NCBI GenBank assembly: GCA_029237695.1
Contig: CM055275.1
Location: 90,136,433 to 90,200,432 of the forward strand
From: Conchocele bisecta
Lineage: Eukaryota; Mollusca; Bivalvia; Lucinida; Thyasiridae
Direction of reading: 5' to 3'
DNA length: 64,000 nucleotides
This document shows positions 11,880 through 23,478 of the stretch, one piece after another. A program made the position numbers and the translations under genes. The notes under the pieces were generated by a model. It was given only the letters and a program-made list of their open reading frames with translations. It searched no databases and had not been told where the DNA came from. Positions within the stretch are counted from its first letter, which is position 1. Every line of letters starts with the position of its first letter.

Positions 11880-14800
11880 GAGGCCCATTCCATGCAGAAA
11901 TTCATAATCCCAACAATGCATGTCTTGTAACCAAAACACATATACCAAATTAGTGAATACTGCTACTGCTACATATTCTATCATTTAGACACATATGATG
12001 TAAAACTCATTTACTGTAAAATCAAGACACTGTCGTATATTCACACATATCATCATAGTTAGACCAAGACACTCATCCGTAGTAGACACATACCACTGTA
12101 GCGTAACAACACACGACAAAAAACCTCTCCCAACCGAATATGCACAACAAACAAAAAACCTCATACTCAGTCTTTGCCCCTCTTCCCCATCCCCCTTTTT
12201 TACTTACGAATGGTACAAACATGGCAATACAAAAGTATATCACGCTTAACTCATAATATTTGGGTCAGTCGTACAAATAAACTAATTATTACAAGCAGTT
12301 TTGAATTAAAGATTGTCCTCAAATAACAACAAATTATGGATACTCAAATAAAACTATGTAGTCTTAATGTTAATGGGCTTGGACATCAAACTAAACGTAA
12401 AAAAGTATTCAGTTGGCTAAAACAAAAGAAATTCTCAATATGTTTCCTCCAAGAACTTCACTGTACACAAGAAAACAAGGAAATGTGGAAGAAACAATGG
12501 GGTCAAGACATTTTCCTAAGTGGAAACAGCTCCAATAGCAAAGGTATTGGTATTCTACTGAATCTAACATCGACATACGAAATACTCGAACATACAGAAA
12601 TAATACAGGGACGCCTACAGCTATTAAAAATTAAAGTAGTCGATACAACAATAGTACTATTAAATATATATGGACCAAATGAAGATGACGTAACTTTTTT
12701 TTCAAGAATAGAACAATTAATTTTAGAGAATAATAGTGAAAGTATGGTTTTAGGAGGGGATTTCAACAATGTATTAAATGTTGAAACCGATAAACTAAAT
12801 GGAAATACAGATAGATATAAAAAATGTTCGGAAAAAATAAACGATATTATCAACATCAATGAATTATATGATATATTCAGAGTCAGGCATCCGGACAAAA
12901 AACGTTTCACGTGGCATTCTAATCACAAACCACCTATATTTTGCAGACTAGACTATTTTCTTATAACAGCTAATATGCTAAATATGGTCACCGAATGTGA
13001 CATAATTCCCGGATTTCTTTCAGATCATTCGGCAATTACTTTAACTCTGAATGTATGCGAAACGGTTAGAGGAACCGGCTATTTTAAATTAAATAATAGT
13101 TTACTACTACACACAGAATTTAAACAAAAGATAAAAGATACAATACACGAAACTGCTACCATCAATAATGGATGTAACCCAAACACTATGTGGGAACTAA
13201 TAAAAGGTTCAGTACGAAATGAAGCAATTAAATACTCAAGTACATTGAAAAAGAAACAAAGAGAGGAAGAAACTAAAATAGAAAAAGAAATTCAACAATT
13301 GGAAAGACAAATAAATGAAAACCCAACCAATCAAGATGTAGCAGACAAACTTAATATGGAGAAAAGTAAACTTGATAACATAACTGAAGAAAAAACAAAG
13401 GGAATACTTTTAAGATCAAAAGCTGAATGGGTGGAAGGTGCTGAAAAAAATACAAAATATTTCTCGAACATGGAGAAAAAAAGATCAGAAGAACGAACAA
13501 TTAAACAGCTAAACATACAGAATAACATCGAAACAGACCATGCAAATATTTTGAATCATGTTAAAGATTATTACGAAGGGTTATATAGCGAGGACTTAAA
13601 TTTAGATAATGACGATAACAGTTTCTTAAACACGACAGAACATAAACTAAATGATGCTGAAAAACAATCATGTGATGGTATAATAAATGAATACGAATGT
13701 CAATTAGCCTTAAAGGAAATGAAAAACATGAAAAGTCCTGGATCCGATGGTTTAACAGCAGAATTTTATAAACTTTACTGGAGTGACATTAAGGATTATT
13801 ATATAAAGTCGATAAATTACTCATATGAAAATGGAACTCTAACGGAACTTCAAAAACAAGGCATAATTACTCTACTACCAAAAAAAGATAAAAATACGCT
13901 CTTTATTGAAAACTGGAGACCAATATCACTTTTAAACGTGGACTATAAAATTGCAACAAAAGTAATAGCTAACAGAATCAAGAAAGTATTAAACACCCTA
14001 ATAAATGTTAACCAGACAGGGTTCATTAAAGGAAGATATATTGGAGAAAATGTACGAACCCTTATGGAAATAATTGAAGACACAAATGAAAACAATAAAA
14101 CAGGAATGATATTTTTTGCAGACTTTCAAAAAGCTTTCGATAGTCTAAGCCAATAAATTTATAATTAAATGTCTACAGCATCTCAATTTTGGCAACTCAC
14201 TAATTCAATGGATAACTCTATTTTACAAAGACGCTAAAAGTTGTATCACAAATAACGGTCATCTATCCAATTTCTTTTAAACGTTAAAAAGGGCGTCAGA
14301 CAAGGCTGTCCATTATCAGCATATATTTTCATACTATGCATAGAACTATTGTCACGTAAAATTAACAGTAACACAAACATTAAAGGTCAAACTCTTGGTG
14401 GGGAGGAAATAAAACAAACACTTTTTGCAGATGATGCAAGCTTTACACTTGATGGCACCGAACAATCGTTCAAAGAACTTGTTAGAACTCTAGAACAATT
14501 TGCAAATATATCTGGGTTAAAATTAAACAAAGGAAAATGTACTATTTTAAAATTGGGAACAACTAGATATAACACAAATAAATGGTGCAACAATAACTTA
14601 TATACATGGTCTAATGAACAAGCCTCAACTCTAGGAATAACTTTTACAAACGATAAAACAAAACTGCAACTACTAAATCTAACACCCAAAATTAAGTCAT
14701 TCCAGAACTGCCTAAATAGTTGGAAAAAATGGAACCTAACACTAATAGGAAAAATAGCAGTATTAAAAACATTTGCATTCCCTAAACTGGTATATCCGCT

Positions 14801-16375
14801 GACAGTACTAGAAAATCCGTCTGATGAAATCATTAAAGAGATAAATAAATATATGTTTGACTTTCTTTGGGATGGAAAACCTGATAAAATATGTAGAAAA
14901 ACAATTATTCAAAACTACGAAAATTGTGGATTAAAAATGATAAATATTCAAGCTTTTTTGCATTCATTAAAAGCATCTTGGATAAAAAGGATTAAAGGGA
15001 TCACAGAATTAATGGAAAACAGCTTATAACAATGAATTGAACAAGTATGGTGGTGATTTACTGTTCAAGTGTAATTTTAATCAAGTTGATGCAAAACAGA
15101 TAATAAAAAGGTATACATTTTTGGGTGAGATTATTACATCGTGGAGTAAAATTAACTTTAAACATATACACCCTGTCATATCAAATGAAATATTATGGCA
15201 TAATACCAACATCAAACAAAGCAATACATTATTTTATAAAGATTGGCACGATAAAGGTATAATGTTTATAAAAAATATTTACGATTATAGAACAAAAAAC
15301 TTCTATACATTTCATGAACTAAAGAATTTGTACAATTTAAGCAATGGAGATTTCCTAAAGTACTATACATTAATAGGTAATATCAAAGATGCATGGAAAG
15401 AAACACTTAAAACAGAAAATATTGACACTGGCACACCTGAATATCTAATTTCGAAACTTTTAAAAAATAAAATGGCCAATAAGATGTTATATGACATACA
15501 AATCGATACAATGCGATTAACTATATTAAAACACACTGTCAAATGGGGGAAATGAATTAAATATTCAAAATATTAAATGGAAGAAAATATTTATCTCACC
15601 TATCAAAAATACTATAAGCACAAAACTAAGAGCATTCCAGTACAAATACCTAATGAGAATAATACCAAATAACGCCTTCCTATTTGTATGTAACTTGAAA
15701 CCATCAAACTTGTGTGAATTTTGTAATATGAACGTAGATTCAAATAAACATATGTTTTGGGAATGTCAAACTATCCAAACATTTTGGTCGGAAATATATG
15801 AATTATTGAAATCGAAACTAAATTACAATGCACATCTAAATTACGAACACATATCATTTTGTAATATTAACGTAGTATCTAAACAAAGGTCGGTTCTAAT
15901 TAATTTCATTATCCTTCTAGCAAAATATTTTATATTCAAATGTAAATGTTGCTCAACACTGCCAACACTAAACTCATTCAACATGTATCTACAGAAAACA
16001 ATCTTAATTGAAGAGACAATTGCGACAATGAAAGATAAACTGTTGCAATTTAATACAAAATGGAATGATTTTCACTTCAACTAACAAAACGTATACCAAA
16101 GTACCCACACATAGATATATATATCTAGTAATGCCAAAAACGTTCTCTCTTTTTTTTGTTGCATTAACCAAGACCCAAACCCCCGCACCCATGTATACCC
16201 ACAACACCCATACACATTATCATATAAAAACTCGTTGTTACATGTCACATATACTAAGACAAAAAAAATATTCAATTGTTCAATCATTTTGTACACATAA
16301 ATTGTAAAATTGTGTATGCACATGTATGTATTATATGTAACAAAGAGAATAAAAAAAAATTGAAATACAAAAAAA
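11880..16375 (+). mobile_element. L1-like LINE retrotransposon copy
   Basis: The ORF2 pseudogene is preceded by AT-rich leader (about 11880-12335, left boundary uncertain) and followed by a 3' UTR ending in an A-rich tail near 16349-16375. The clade (L1/Tx1-like) is inferred from the domain order and C-terminal Cys/His motif. I could not define a target duplication because the 5' end is unclear. Confidence 0.75.
12336..16084 (+). pseudogene. L1-type LINE ORF2, endonuclease plus reverse transcriptase, frameshifted
   Basis: About 1,250 codons in total, the usual L1 ORF2 length, in four open segments: 12336-14156, 14349-15029, 15037-15555 and 15653-16084. The N-terminal part is an APE-type endonuclease (SLNVNGLG near residue 9, FLQELHC near 38, GGDFNNVL near 140, RLDYFLI near 205, SDHSAIT near 230). 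A coiled, lysine/glutamate-rich linker follows, then reverse transcriptase: ENWRPISLLN, FADFQKAFDSL (motif A), GVRQGCPLS (motif B, in the broken zone) and FADDASF (motif C). The C terminus has a Cys/His cluster (LCEFC...HMFWEC). Frames break at about 14150, 14275, 15030 and 15550. The element would copy its RNA into nicked chromosomal DNA, but this copy cannot. No ORF1 is visible upstream. Confidence 0.92.
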
Positions 16376-16523
16376 TCCCCATAGACATCTTCACTCTGTG
16401 AAGATGTCTATGGGGATTTAACATGGGGAAATTATTTTTTCGCAATAAAATCAATATTTGACAAAATTTCACGAAATGAAAAGAAGGTTCATTCTCAAAT
16501 TTTCCATTAATTTTCCTTCAATT
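16372..16523. repeat. Partial CCCCATAGAC foldback, host site of the Polinton
   Basis: Perfect short hairpin (CCCCATAGACATCTTCAC at 16377-16394, then its complement) followed by CGCAATAAAATCAATATTTGACAAAATTTCACGAAA, as at 51590-51640. The LINE tail abuts it on the left and the Polinton target site on the right, so both inserted in or next to an older foldback element. Confidence 0.65.
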
Positions 16524-16528
16524 TAATA

Positions 16529-16676
16529 AGTAGTATAGAGGGAGTCAAAATGATAACAGCAACCATTATGCTGTTATTGAGAGGTGTTGTAACTTCCACC
16601 ACCAACAAAATGTTGGTGGTGGGATTGAATGAGAAAGTGGTCTTGTAGTCCCAATTATATTGGAGATTGGGATATT
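16529..16676 (+). repeat. Polinton left terminal inverted repeat (148 bp)
   Basis: Matches the reverse complement of 32914-33062 with about three differences. It contains two internal hairpins: TAACAGCA...TGCTGTTA (16553-16576) and CCACCACCAACA...TGTTGGTGGTGG. The target repeat TAATA lies at 16524-16528. The zinc-finger gene ends inside it. Confidence 0.95.
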
Positions 16677-16951
16677 TTATATTCCAACACCGCATTTTCC
16701 TCCTCCAATATAGCTAATTTATTCCGTAGATCAGCAACTAATTCTACCAACTCTAGTCTACCACGTTCACCTTTAGCCACCTGGCAGCGCAGTTGCTTAT
16801 GTCTACAATGAGTTTGGGCACTAACGAATTTACAAGGGCATCTGGGGCATTGGAATTGTGGGGCGACACAAGGCAATTTTCTACGTCTCGATAGATGCCT
16901 TCGTAGATAGTATTTACACGCAAAAGTCTTACAACAAGTCACACACTCCAT
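16655..16951 (-). CDS. Zinc-finger plus leucine-zipper-like protein of the Polinton
   Basis: 98 aa, intact. Two Cys/His fingers are visible: the first starts CVTCCKTFACKYYLRRH (residues 3-19) and closes with Cys 28; the second starts CPRC with His and Cys ligands in CRHKQLRC (residues 35-55). Both look like C2H2/C2HC variants. The last 35 residues (VELVADLRNKLAILEEENAV) form a heptad-like coiled coil, suggesting a dimer. DNA binding and a role in element transcription or replication are inferred. It is transcribed away from the polymerase across a 105-bp AT-rich divergent spacer. Its stop codon lies 22 bp inside the terminal repeat. It is one of two Polinton genes here without visible damage. 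Confidence 0.75.
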   Translation of the reverse strand: MECVTCCKTFACKYYLRRHLSRRRKLPCVAPQFQCPRCPCKFVSAQTHCRHKQLRCQVAKGERGRLELVELVADLRNKLAILEEENAVLEYKISQSPI

Positions 16952-17056
16952 TATATATGTATATGTATATGTTTATTTTCAATTGGACGTGAAAATAACA
17001 TGATGCAATTGAACAGATACATTTCATAATTTATAGCAAAAGTATATACAGAAAAT
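16952..17056. promoter_or_regulatory. Divergent promoter region, zinc-finger gene / polymerase
   Basis: 105-bp AT-rich spacer between start codons facing away from each other, with TATATATGTATATG near the left gene and AGTATATACAG 12 bp upstream of the polymerase ATG. TATA-like elements are seen; promoter activity is inferred. Confidence 0.45.
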
Positions 17057-20000
17057 ATGATAACGCCAGAAACTAGAGCAGAAATAGAAAGTTTGAGAAG
17101 AGAAGCCGAATCTCTAGGGATTACTTATGGTAAACGGTTGAGAGTTAGGGGGTTGACAAAGCTGATAAACGCCATAAAGAATGAGGCGTTTACACGTCGA
17201 GTAGGTAGGGCATACTCCAGAGGTGCCTTCACAAATACCGCCTTGGGGTCTCAGGAGTTAACCACTCAAATAGGAAAACGACTACAAGTAGATAGTATAA
17301 TTGGATTGAGAACGGCTGCCCTGTCGGCTTCCCCCGGCGCAGTTAAACCAAAGCGTAAACTTAAAACCGCCCTCCTACACGCAATAGCTGACGAGGGCGA
17401 GGCTATTCTAGCGGTTAGAGACGAAGAGATGGAGAAAGTCGAGCAGGGTAGACGCACGTTCGCGTTCTCATTTAGGAAACACGTAGAAAAGGAAATACCT
17501 GATAGGATAGCAGAGAAATTAACTTCTCATCTGACAACAAACTTCCACCTAAAATATTCATACTCCTACAAACTACAACACATTGAGGAAAAAGATCACC
17601 GAGGTCGCGCAAAGACGATAATATTTAATAAGAATCTTGGGGGGAGTAGGTGGATGAACTCCTTAGGTGAAGTAGAGAAATGGGCGAAAGATAACGAGAA
17701 AAAGAGGATGGATATAGATAAAGTCGAGAGGCCCAACACAAAATGGACGTTCGTGAGGTGGGAGCAGGTTTATATAAAACTAGTGCAGGGAACACGAGGA
17801 GTAGATCTCGGGCTGACTTCCAAACACGCGGCTGGTGGATCTCTCCCAGCCTGGTTGAGGAATAAGAAAGGTATGTACTCGTTAGACAAATACAACGATG
17901 AGCTGTGTCTATTCAGGTGCCTGGCCATTCCCGACGGGGCTTACCCAGACAGGTGTACAGCCCAAGCCAGAGAGATGAGTGCTAAGTATTTCGGTAAGGG
18001 AGAGCCTGGGCCTATTCCGCTAGACGAGCTGAAAAAGGTTGAGGAGAAGTTTAAGGTGGGTATAGAAGTATATCAGCCAACCGATAGTGGAATATGCTGG
18101 TTGAGGAAGGCACCAGCACACTATGAGGAGGTAGGTATGAAGCATATGACGATAGGCATCTACAAAAACCACGCGTTCCTGATAAAAAACCTAAAAGGCT
18201 GTCGAAAACGTACGCCTGTGACACTTGCAAACAGAGGTTCACGAAGGCTATTAACGTTACTCGGCACGGACCCAAGTGCACGAAGGGCGAGAAACACGCC
18301 GTATGCGAAGGGAAAGTTATCGAGCGCCCTCGCTCCGCGTTCGAGAAGGCCTTCTACCCAAAGAGTGTTGGAAGCCTAGGGACACTTGATTGGATGGCGT
18401 CTGTTGAGAGTGAGGAGAACGTGCACATCCACCACGAGCAGTGTGGGCACGGCGGGGAGAGGTGGATCTGTGGATCTCCAGTAGATGGATACTGCAAGGA
18501 AAATAATACGGTGTACCAGTATCACGGGTGTTTCTGGCACGGCTGTCCGAAACATCACCCGGCGAGATGGTACGAATTTCGCACCAGCAACAAGCGGGAT
18601 AAAGAGATCCGTGAAGCAGGAGTTAACCTAGTGATAATGTGGGAGTGTAAGTATAACAGAACCGGCGCTAAGATTAAGACAGGATGTCCCACCACACTGT
18701 ACCCGTACCAGATAGTATACGATTTTGAAGCGTATCTGAGTAAGGAAGGGAGGACCGACCAAACACCTGACCTATCGTACGAGACAGAGCACGTGCCCGT
18801 AAGCGTTAGCATAGGGGACAGCCTGTCCGGAACCGTATCTCACATCTGTGACACGGATCCTGCCAAACTGGTAAGTAAGTTCATAGAAGATCTGCAGGAG
18901 AGGGGTAGGGACATTCGCAAAGAAGTGGATCGCCGGTACAGGTTCGAGGACACGGAGCACCTCAGGCCTCGCCAAGTGGATGAGATAAACAGGTGGATAG
19001 ATCAGGTCCCATTGTTGGGTTTAAACTGCAGTAGGTATGACATCAACCTCATCAATAAACATCTGGTGGGCAAGCTGGCAGACACGACCACGAACGTTAT
19101 GGTAGGCAAGCGGACTAACGACACCATATTCCTATTCACTCCGGAATTCAGATTCATGGACGTTCTCCTATATCTTGGTCCGGGAGTCAGTTACGATAAG
19201 TGGATTAAGGCATACGACTGCTCATCTCAAAAGTATTTCTTCCCGTATGAGTGGTTTGATTATGTAGACAAGCTAGACTATCAAGGGCTCCCTGACATAG
19301 AGCACTGGTATTCCAAACTGAGATGTGAGATGCTGGTAACCGAGGAGCAGCTGGAGGAGTGCAGGAGAATTTTCGAGGAGAAAGGAATGAGAACATTTAA
19401 GGACTGGGTGAGATACTACAACGATCTCGACGTATCACATTTTCTAGAGGCATTAGGTAAGATGTGTGACTTTCACAAACATAGAGGAGTAGATATATTC
19501 AAAGACGCTGTTACCCTACCAGGAGTAGCCATCCAATATCTGATGCGAGAAACGGCGTCGGCAAGTGGTTCGGGTTCGCCGAGGTGGATATAGAAGTCCC
19601 AAAAAGCCTGAGAGAAACGTTTGAAGAGATGTCTCTGCTGTTCCTAAACAGGGTAGTTGAAGAGGAGGAGGTTCCGGAACACATGCTCCAGTATCTGAAA
19701 AACACAGGCAGGAATCGAGGAGACGGAAACAAATTAGTGGGCACGCTGTCAGCAAAAAAGATGCTGTATGCCCCGCTGTTGAAGTGGTATCTAGAGCACG
19801 GGCTAGTGATAACCGGCCTCCACAGGATCCTAGACTACGAAGCTGGAAAACCCTTCGCGTGGTTTGTCGAAGAGGTGACTGCGGCTAGGAGGACCGGAGA
19901 CGTAGATGATTCGAAGAAGCCGGTAGCTGAAATAATGAAGTTGGTTGGTAATTCGTGTTGTGGTAAGATGATTGAGGCACCAGAGAGACACCTTAACACT

Positions 20001-20792
20001 ACGTACACTAAAAATGAGAGCTGTGTGGATAAAGCACTACGCTCAGCGTTCTTCGAAGATCTGGATGAGATCGGAAACGCGTATGAGATATCTAGTAAGA
20101 AGGCTAAGTGTGCTGTTAAGAGACCGTTTCACTGTGGGATAGCCGTGTACCAACTAGCCAAGCTGAGAATGTTAGAGTTCTATTACGACTTCCTAGACAA
20201 GTACGTATCGAGAAAGGACTTTGAACTAATTCAGATGGATAAGGACAGTATGTACATAGGTGTGAGTGCTAAACCGGACAGTACAGCTAACGATGAAAGC
20301 CTAGACGCGCTGGTGAAGCCTAGACAACGTGTGACATACGAGAAAGATAAGCGCAACTGGCTCGCATGGGACCAATGGAGTAACAGAGAACCTGGGCTGT
20401 TCAAGATGGAGTTCCAAGTAGATAGAGCTATAGCGCTATCCAGTAAGTGTTACTTCGTAGAAAAGCTGGCTGAGAGCGAAGACTCCAAGTGGCATCCGGC
20501 CAGGCACCAACGACGCGCGCTGGCCACACAACCAACTCCAATCGAGATGGGAATTGAAACCCCAGACGTAGTGAAGCATTCCTCTAAGGGATAGAGTAAG
20601 AGAACCAACAGCGTGAGTTGCAATAGATATAAGAACACGTTGGAAGGCCATAGAGACGTGGCTAAAAATATAGGGTTCCGTATTAACGGTGGAGTAATGA
20701 AAACATACACCCAGAGTAAACTAGGGCTGTCGGCGTACTACGACAAGAGAAGAGTGATGGAAGACAGGGTATACACCGAGCCTGTAACATAG
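17057..20792 (+). pseudogene. Protein-primed type DNA polymerase B (Polinton PolB), broken
   Basis: Replicates the element. Three open pieces, each joined by a -1 shift: 17057-about 18190, about 18181-19593 and about 19548-20594, then continuing in frame past a TAG (20592-20594) to 20792. Visible in order: an OTU-like signature (NDELCLFRCLA near residue 290, partner His in NHAFLI near 373); a C2H2-type finger (YACDTCKQRF...RHGPKC); a Vsr-like segment (VDGYC, HGCFWHGC, MWECKY); exonuclease motifs DFEAYL, NCSRYDIN and YYNDLDV; then polymerase motif B as GNSCCGKM and motif C as MDKDSMYI. Polymerase motif A (D..SLY) and about 120 residues normally lying between LPGVAIQYL and GFAEVDIEVP are missing. 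The usual Tyr of motif B is Cys, and motif C has Lys for Thr. The enzyme is therefore inactive in this copy. Confidence 0.93.
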
Positions 20793-20830
20793 GTAAACCA
20801 AAAAAAAGGACTGTAAAAAAGGGGAGAATA

Positions 20831-21836
20831 CTAAAGACTCTGACGATCCGGGGGTAGCTGGGTGTCAGAAGGTACCATACGAAGTTCTTCACGAACAAAC
20901 CCGCGAGATGGACCATCAGCCAAATAGTAGAGCACTGGCTCATCAGGTTTGGTAATATATCGATCTAGATGATATACATTGAGAGACCACACGGGATCAG
21001 TCGCGCGGCGGCTTCCACCTTCGAGCTCTCCCGGTTGATAGAGGTACCGGACGTCAACATCCGATGGAAGCCGTTGCTCCTCTAAACCAACGGGTCGACC
21101 ACCGCGAGACGGCAGAGGGCTTGCTCGTCATCCTTTTAAACTTGATGGCATCTACGGGCTTCTTATCGATCAATCTGGTCACCTCTCCGTTCAGTGCGGA
21201 GACCACGGCGGGCAGTCTGGCCACCCACTCGGTCGATCGCGAATCAGGGTCTACAAGTTCTTTGGCGTATTGGTGACCGAACAGTCAATCAGCCAGGGTT
21301 CGATTGAAGCGCTCCACGATCCCCTGGTCACGGTGGATGTTGACGCGGCCGCGTCAGACAGAAACTTTGTGTTTAGACAACAGATGAGATACCGCGCCCA
21401 TGAACCCGCGGCCGGGATCGACCTGGAGAAGATTTGGCCAATTGAGAGGACTCCTCTTATATATTCTGGAAAGAGCCTCGGCCACCTCCTTAGACTATTT
21501 AGTGGCCAACGGCTCAGCCCACTTATACCGACTCGCTATGTCGACGATTGTCAATGCATACTTGTACGTCTTGCGACCGACGCGATCGTGAGGGAGAAAT
21601 AGGAGGTCTGCTTGGTGGACTTCGTTCGGCACCGGCACGTCGAATTTCGAATAGATCTGCCAGATGGCCTGCTTCTTGAGCCATTCCTTGGCTGCGTTTT
21701 CGGAAACCTTGGTCGCCGCCGCGAGGTTCTTGACGGCCGCGAGCCCCTTCCAGTAGCCGCGGTGGCTGTAGTATGTGTTCGCTAACTTGCGCGCTAGGCG
21801 AACCGATAGTTTGGTATTAAGTTTGCGCGTGTCCAT
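20831..21836 (-). pseudogene. Retrovirus-like (DDE) integrase of the Polinton, broken
   Basis: About 335 codons, the normal Polinton integrase length. It would insert the element and make the target duplication. The N-terminal region (GYWKGLAAVKNLAAATKV, WLKKQAIWQIY) is followed by the catalytic core: first Asp in HQADLLFLP, VDIASRYKWAEPL, second Asp in LLQVDPG, Glu in GIVERFNRTLAD. A C-terminal segment (VRYLYQPGELEGG, DPVWSLNVYHLDR, GPSRGFVREELRMVP) resembles the chromodomain-like tail of Polinton integrases. Three in-frame stops lie after residue 113 (21495-21497) and in the core, and a frameshift lies near 21105. It sits tail to tail with PolB, 38 bp away. Confidence 0.92.
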
Positions 21837-21870
21837 CGTATGCGAGCTATTCTAATAGATCGGACAATCT

Positions 21871-22146
21871 CTAACATGCCATCGCCAGATCGTCCGGTAA
21901 CTGCGTCGTAGATACTAAACCTTTGTTGGAAGTCCAATCGCGATTGGGTTGGAACAGGAGAGGGAATTATGGGGCATTTAGCTCTAACATCCGCTTTGCG
22001 AAAAGGGTGGCCTCTTTTTCGTCCTCACGCCACTTCTCGAGAGAATCTCGGGCCAGACGAATCATACCCTTTGCACCAGGTAAACGATGTTTAAGGGCCG
22101 TGTAGCCTACATCAATCATAGCAAAATAAAGTTTGTCAACTAACAT
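21871..22146 (-). pseudogene. Small Polinton ORF of unknown function
   Basis: 59 codons from ATG at 22144-22146 to a TAA at 21967-21969, with open reading frame continuing to 21871. The product starts MLVDKLYFAMIDVGYTALK and includes a charged helix (LEKWREDEKEATLFAKRMLEL). I do not recognise the family. It lies 34 bp upstream of the integrase on the same strand, so it could be co-transcribed. The pogo-like element inserted 19 bp upstream of its start has probably separated it from its promoter. Whether the TAA is the true end or a lesion is undecided. Confidence 0.45.
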
Positions 22147-22165
22147 CGTTCTATATATATATATA

Positions 22166-23435
22166 CAGTGGAACCCCTCTAAACCGAACACCCTTGGGAC
22201 AGACTGAAAAGTTCGGTTTATAGGGGTTTTCGGTTTAGAGGGGTTTTATATTTCCAGTTAAGGAAATGTATGTTTTCCATCATTAACTCTTGGATTTGTA
22301 TAGTATATACCATTATTACCATATTGAAAGCAAATGAGACGATTCTAAAGCACTCCCAACTTGCCATTTGCATGGATAAATAAGAAATGTACCCCCAAAT
22401 TACGCACCTTAACGGGGGCTCGGCTACCCAGTTGTGTTTTATCATGTCGACATGTGTAATTCCCAATAAACAGAGTGCAGATGACATGGGATAAAGGCCC
22501 CTAAGTATTTTCTGCCACTGTGGAACTTTCTCGCTCTTTTAAGACCAGAATGTGTTTGTTTTTATTGACATTGCAAATAGTGCAGATTCGCAAGGGGTAT
22601 AGCAAATAGTGCAGATTCGCAATGTAATCTGAGTCTACGGTCTACACTGGTCGCAAAGAGCATATGACACATTTCGCGTGTGCTGTGTAGTTACCGCGAG
22701 CTGCTACAATAGCCCACAGGCTACAGTCACGAGTTTACAGCCTCGTTAAGTTATTATCAGATTATCTCAATTAATCGGTCTGTGGGTTCACAAATAATGT
22801 GTCGATTATTTTATTTCCGTAATTGTTACGTACGCGTATAATTAAATTGTGAACCATGCTATTGTAAAACAGCAAACATGTCTCGTATTTAGGTCGCATG
22901 TATTGAATAGATTCTTAACTTTGTAATTCCGCTTATGACCATGATGACGTTCAAAAAACACGCCGCTTAGCGCATTACACGCATGGATAGCGCTTGTACA
23001 AAGCTCAAGTTAATGTGCGTAATTTGATCAGTTATTTCTTCCACACAAATGTCAAGTGAGTCCGTTAGAATCGTCTCATTCTCGTGGCTCCGCATTTTGG
23101 GAACCAGAGCTGAACAATACTACCGGGAACCAGTCTATTGTAAACACGGTTGGATTTTGACACCCGCTTGAAACAACAACATTGAAATTGGGTGCGGTGT
23201 ATTTCTTGGATGACATCCTGACAGGTGACCGTGTTTCCGGTTTTCCGGGGTTATTTTAACGCTGAAATATGGTTTTGGGACTTGAAATGGCGTCCGGATT
23301 ACGGAGTAGAGGGGTTCCGGAATAGAGGGGTAGAAACTAATGTGTTTATATAGCAGAATATTCGGGACGTGGTAGTATGTTCGGTATAGCGCGAATTCCG
23401 GTATAGAGGGGGTCCGGTTTGGAGGGTTTCCATTG
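22166..23435. mobile_element. Pogo-like non-autonomous element nested in the Polinton
   Basis: 1,270 bp flanked by TA. Left end CAGTGGAACCCCTCTAAACC and right end (complement) CAATGGAAACCCTCCAAACC are inverted repeats; CGGTTTAGAGGGG and CCGGAATAGAGGGG motifs repeat sub-terminally. No transposase. It is non-coding apart from a doubled GCAAATAGTGCAGATTCGCAA at 22575-22625. It is younger than the Polinton insertion or was carried with it. Same family as 9162-9919 and the source of the 54-bp satellite unit at 56957-63283. Confidence 0.8.
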
Positions 23436-23478
23436 TATTTATAAAAAAATGTTTTTAAAATTAATTATTGCTTATTGC

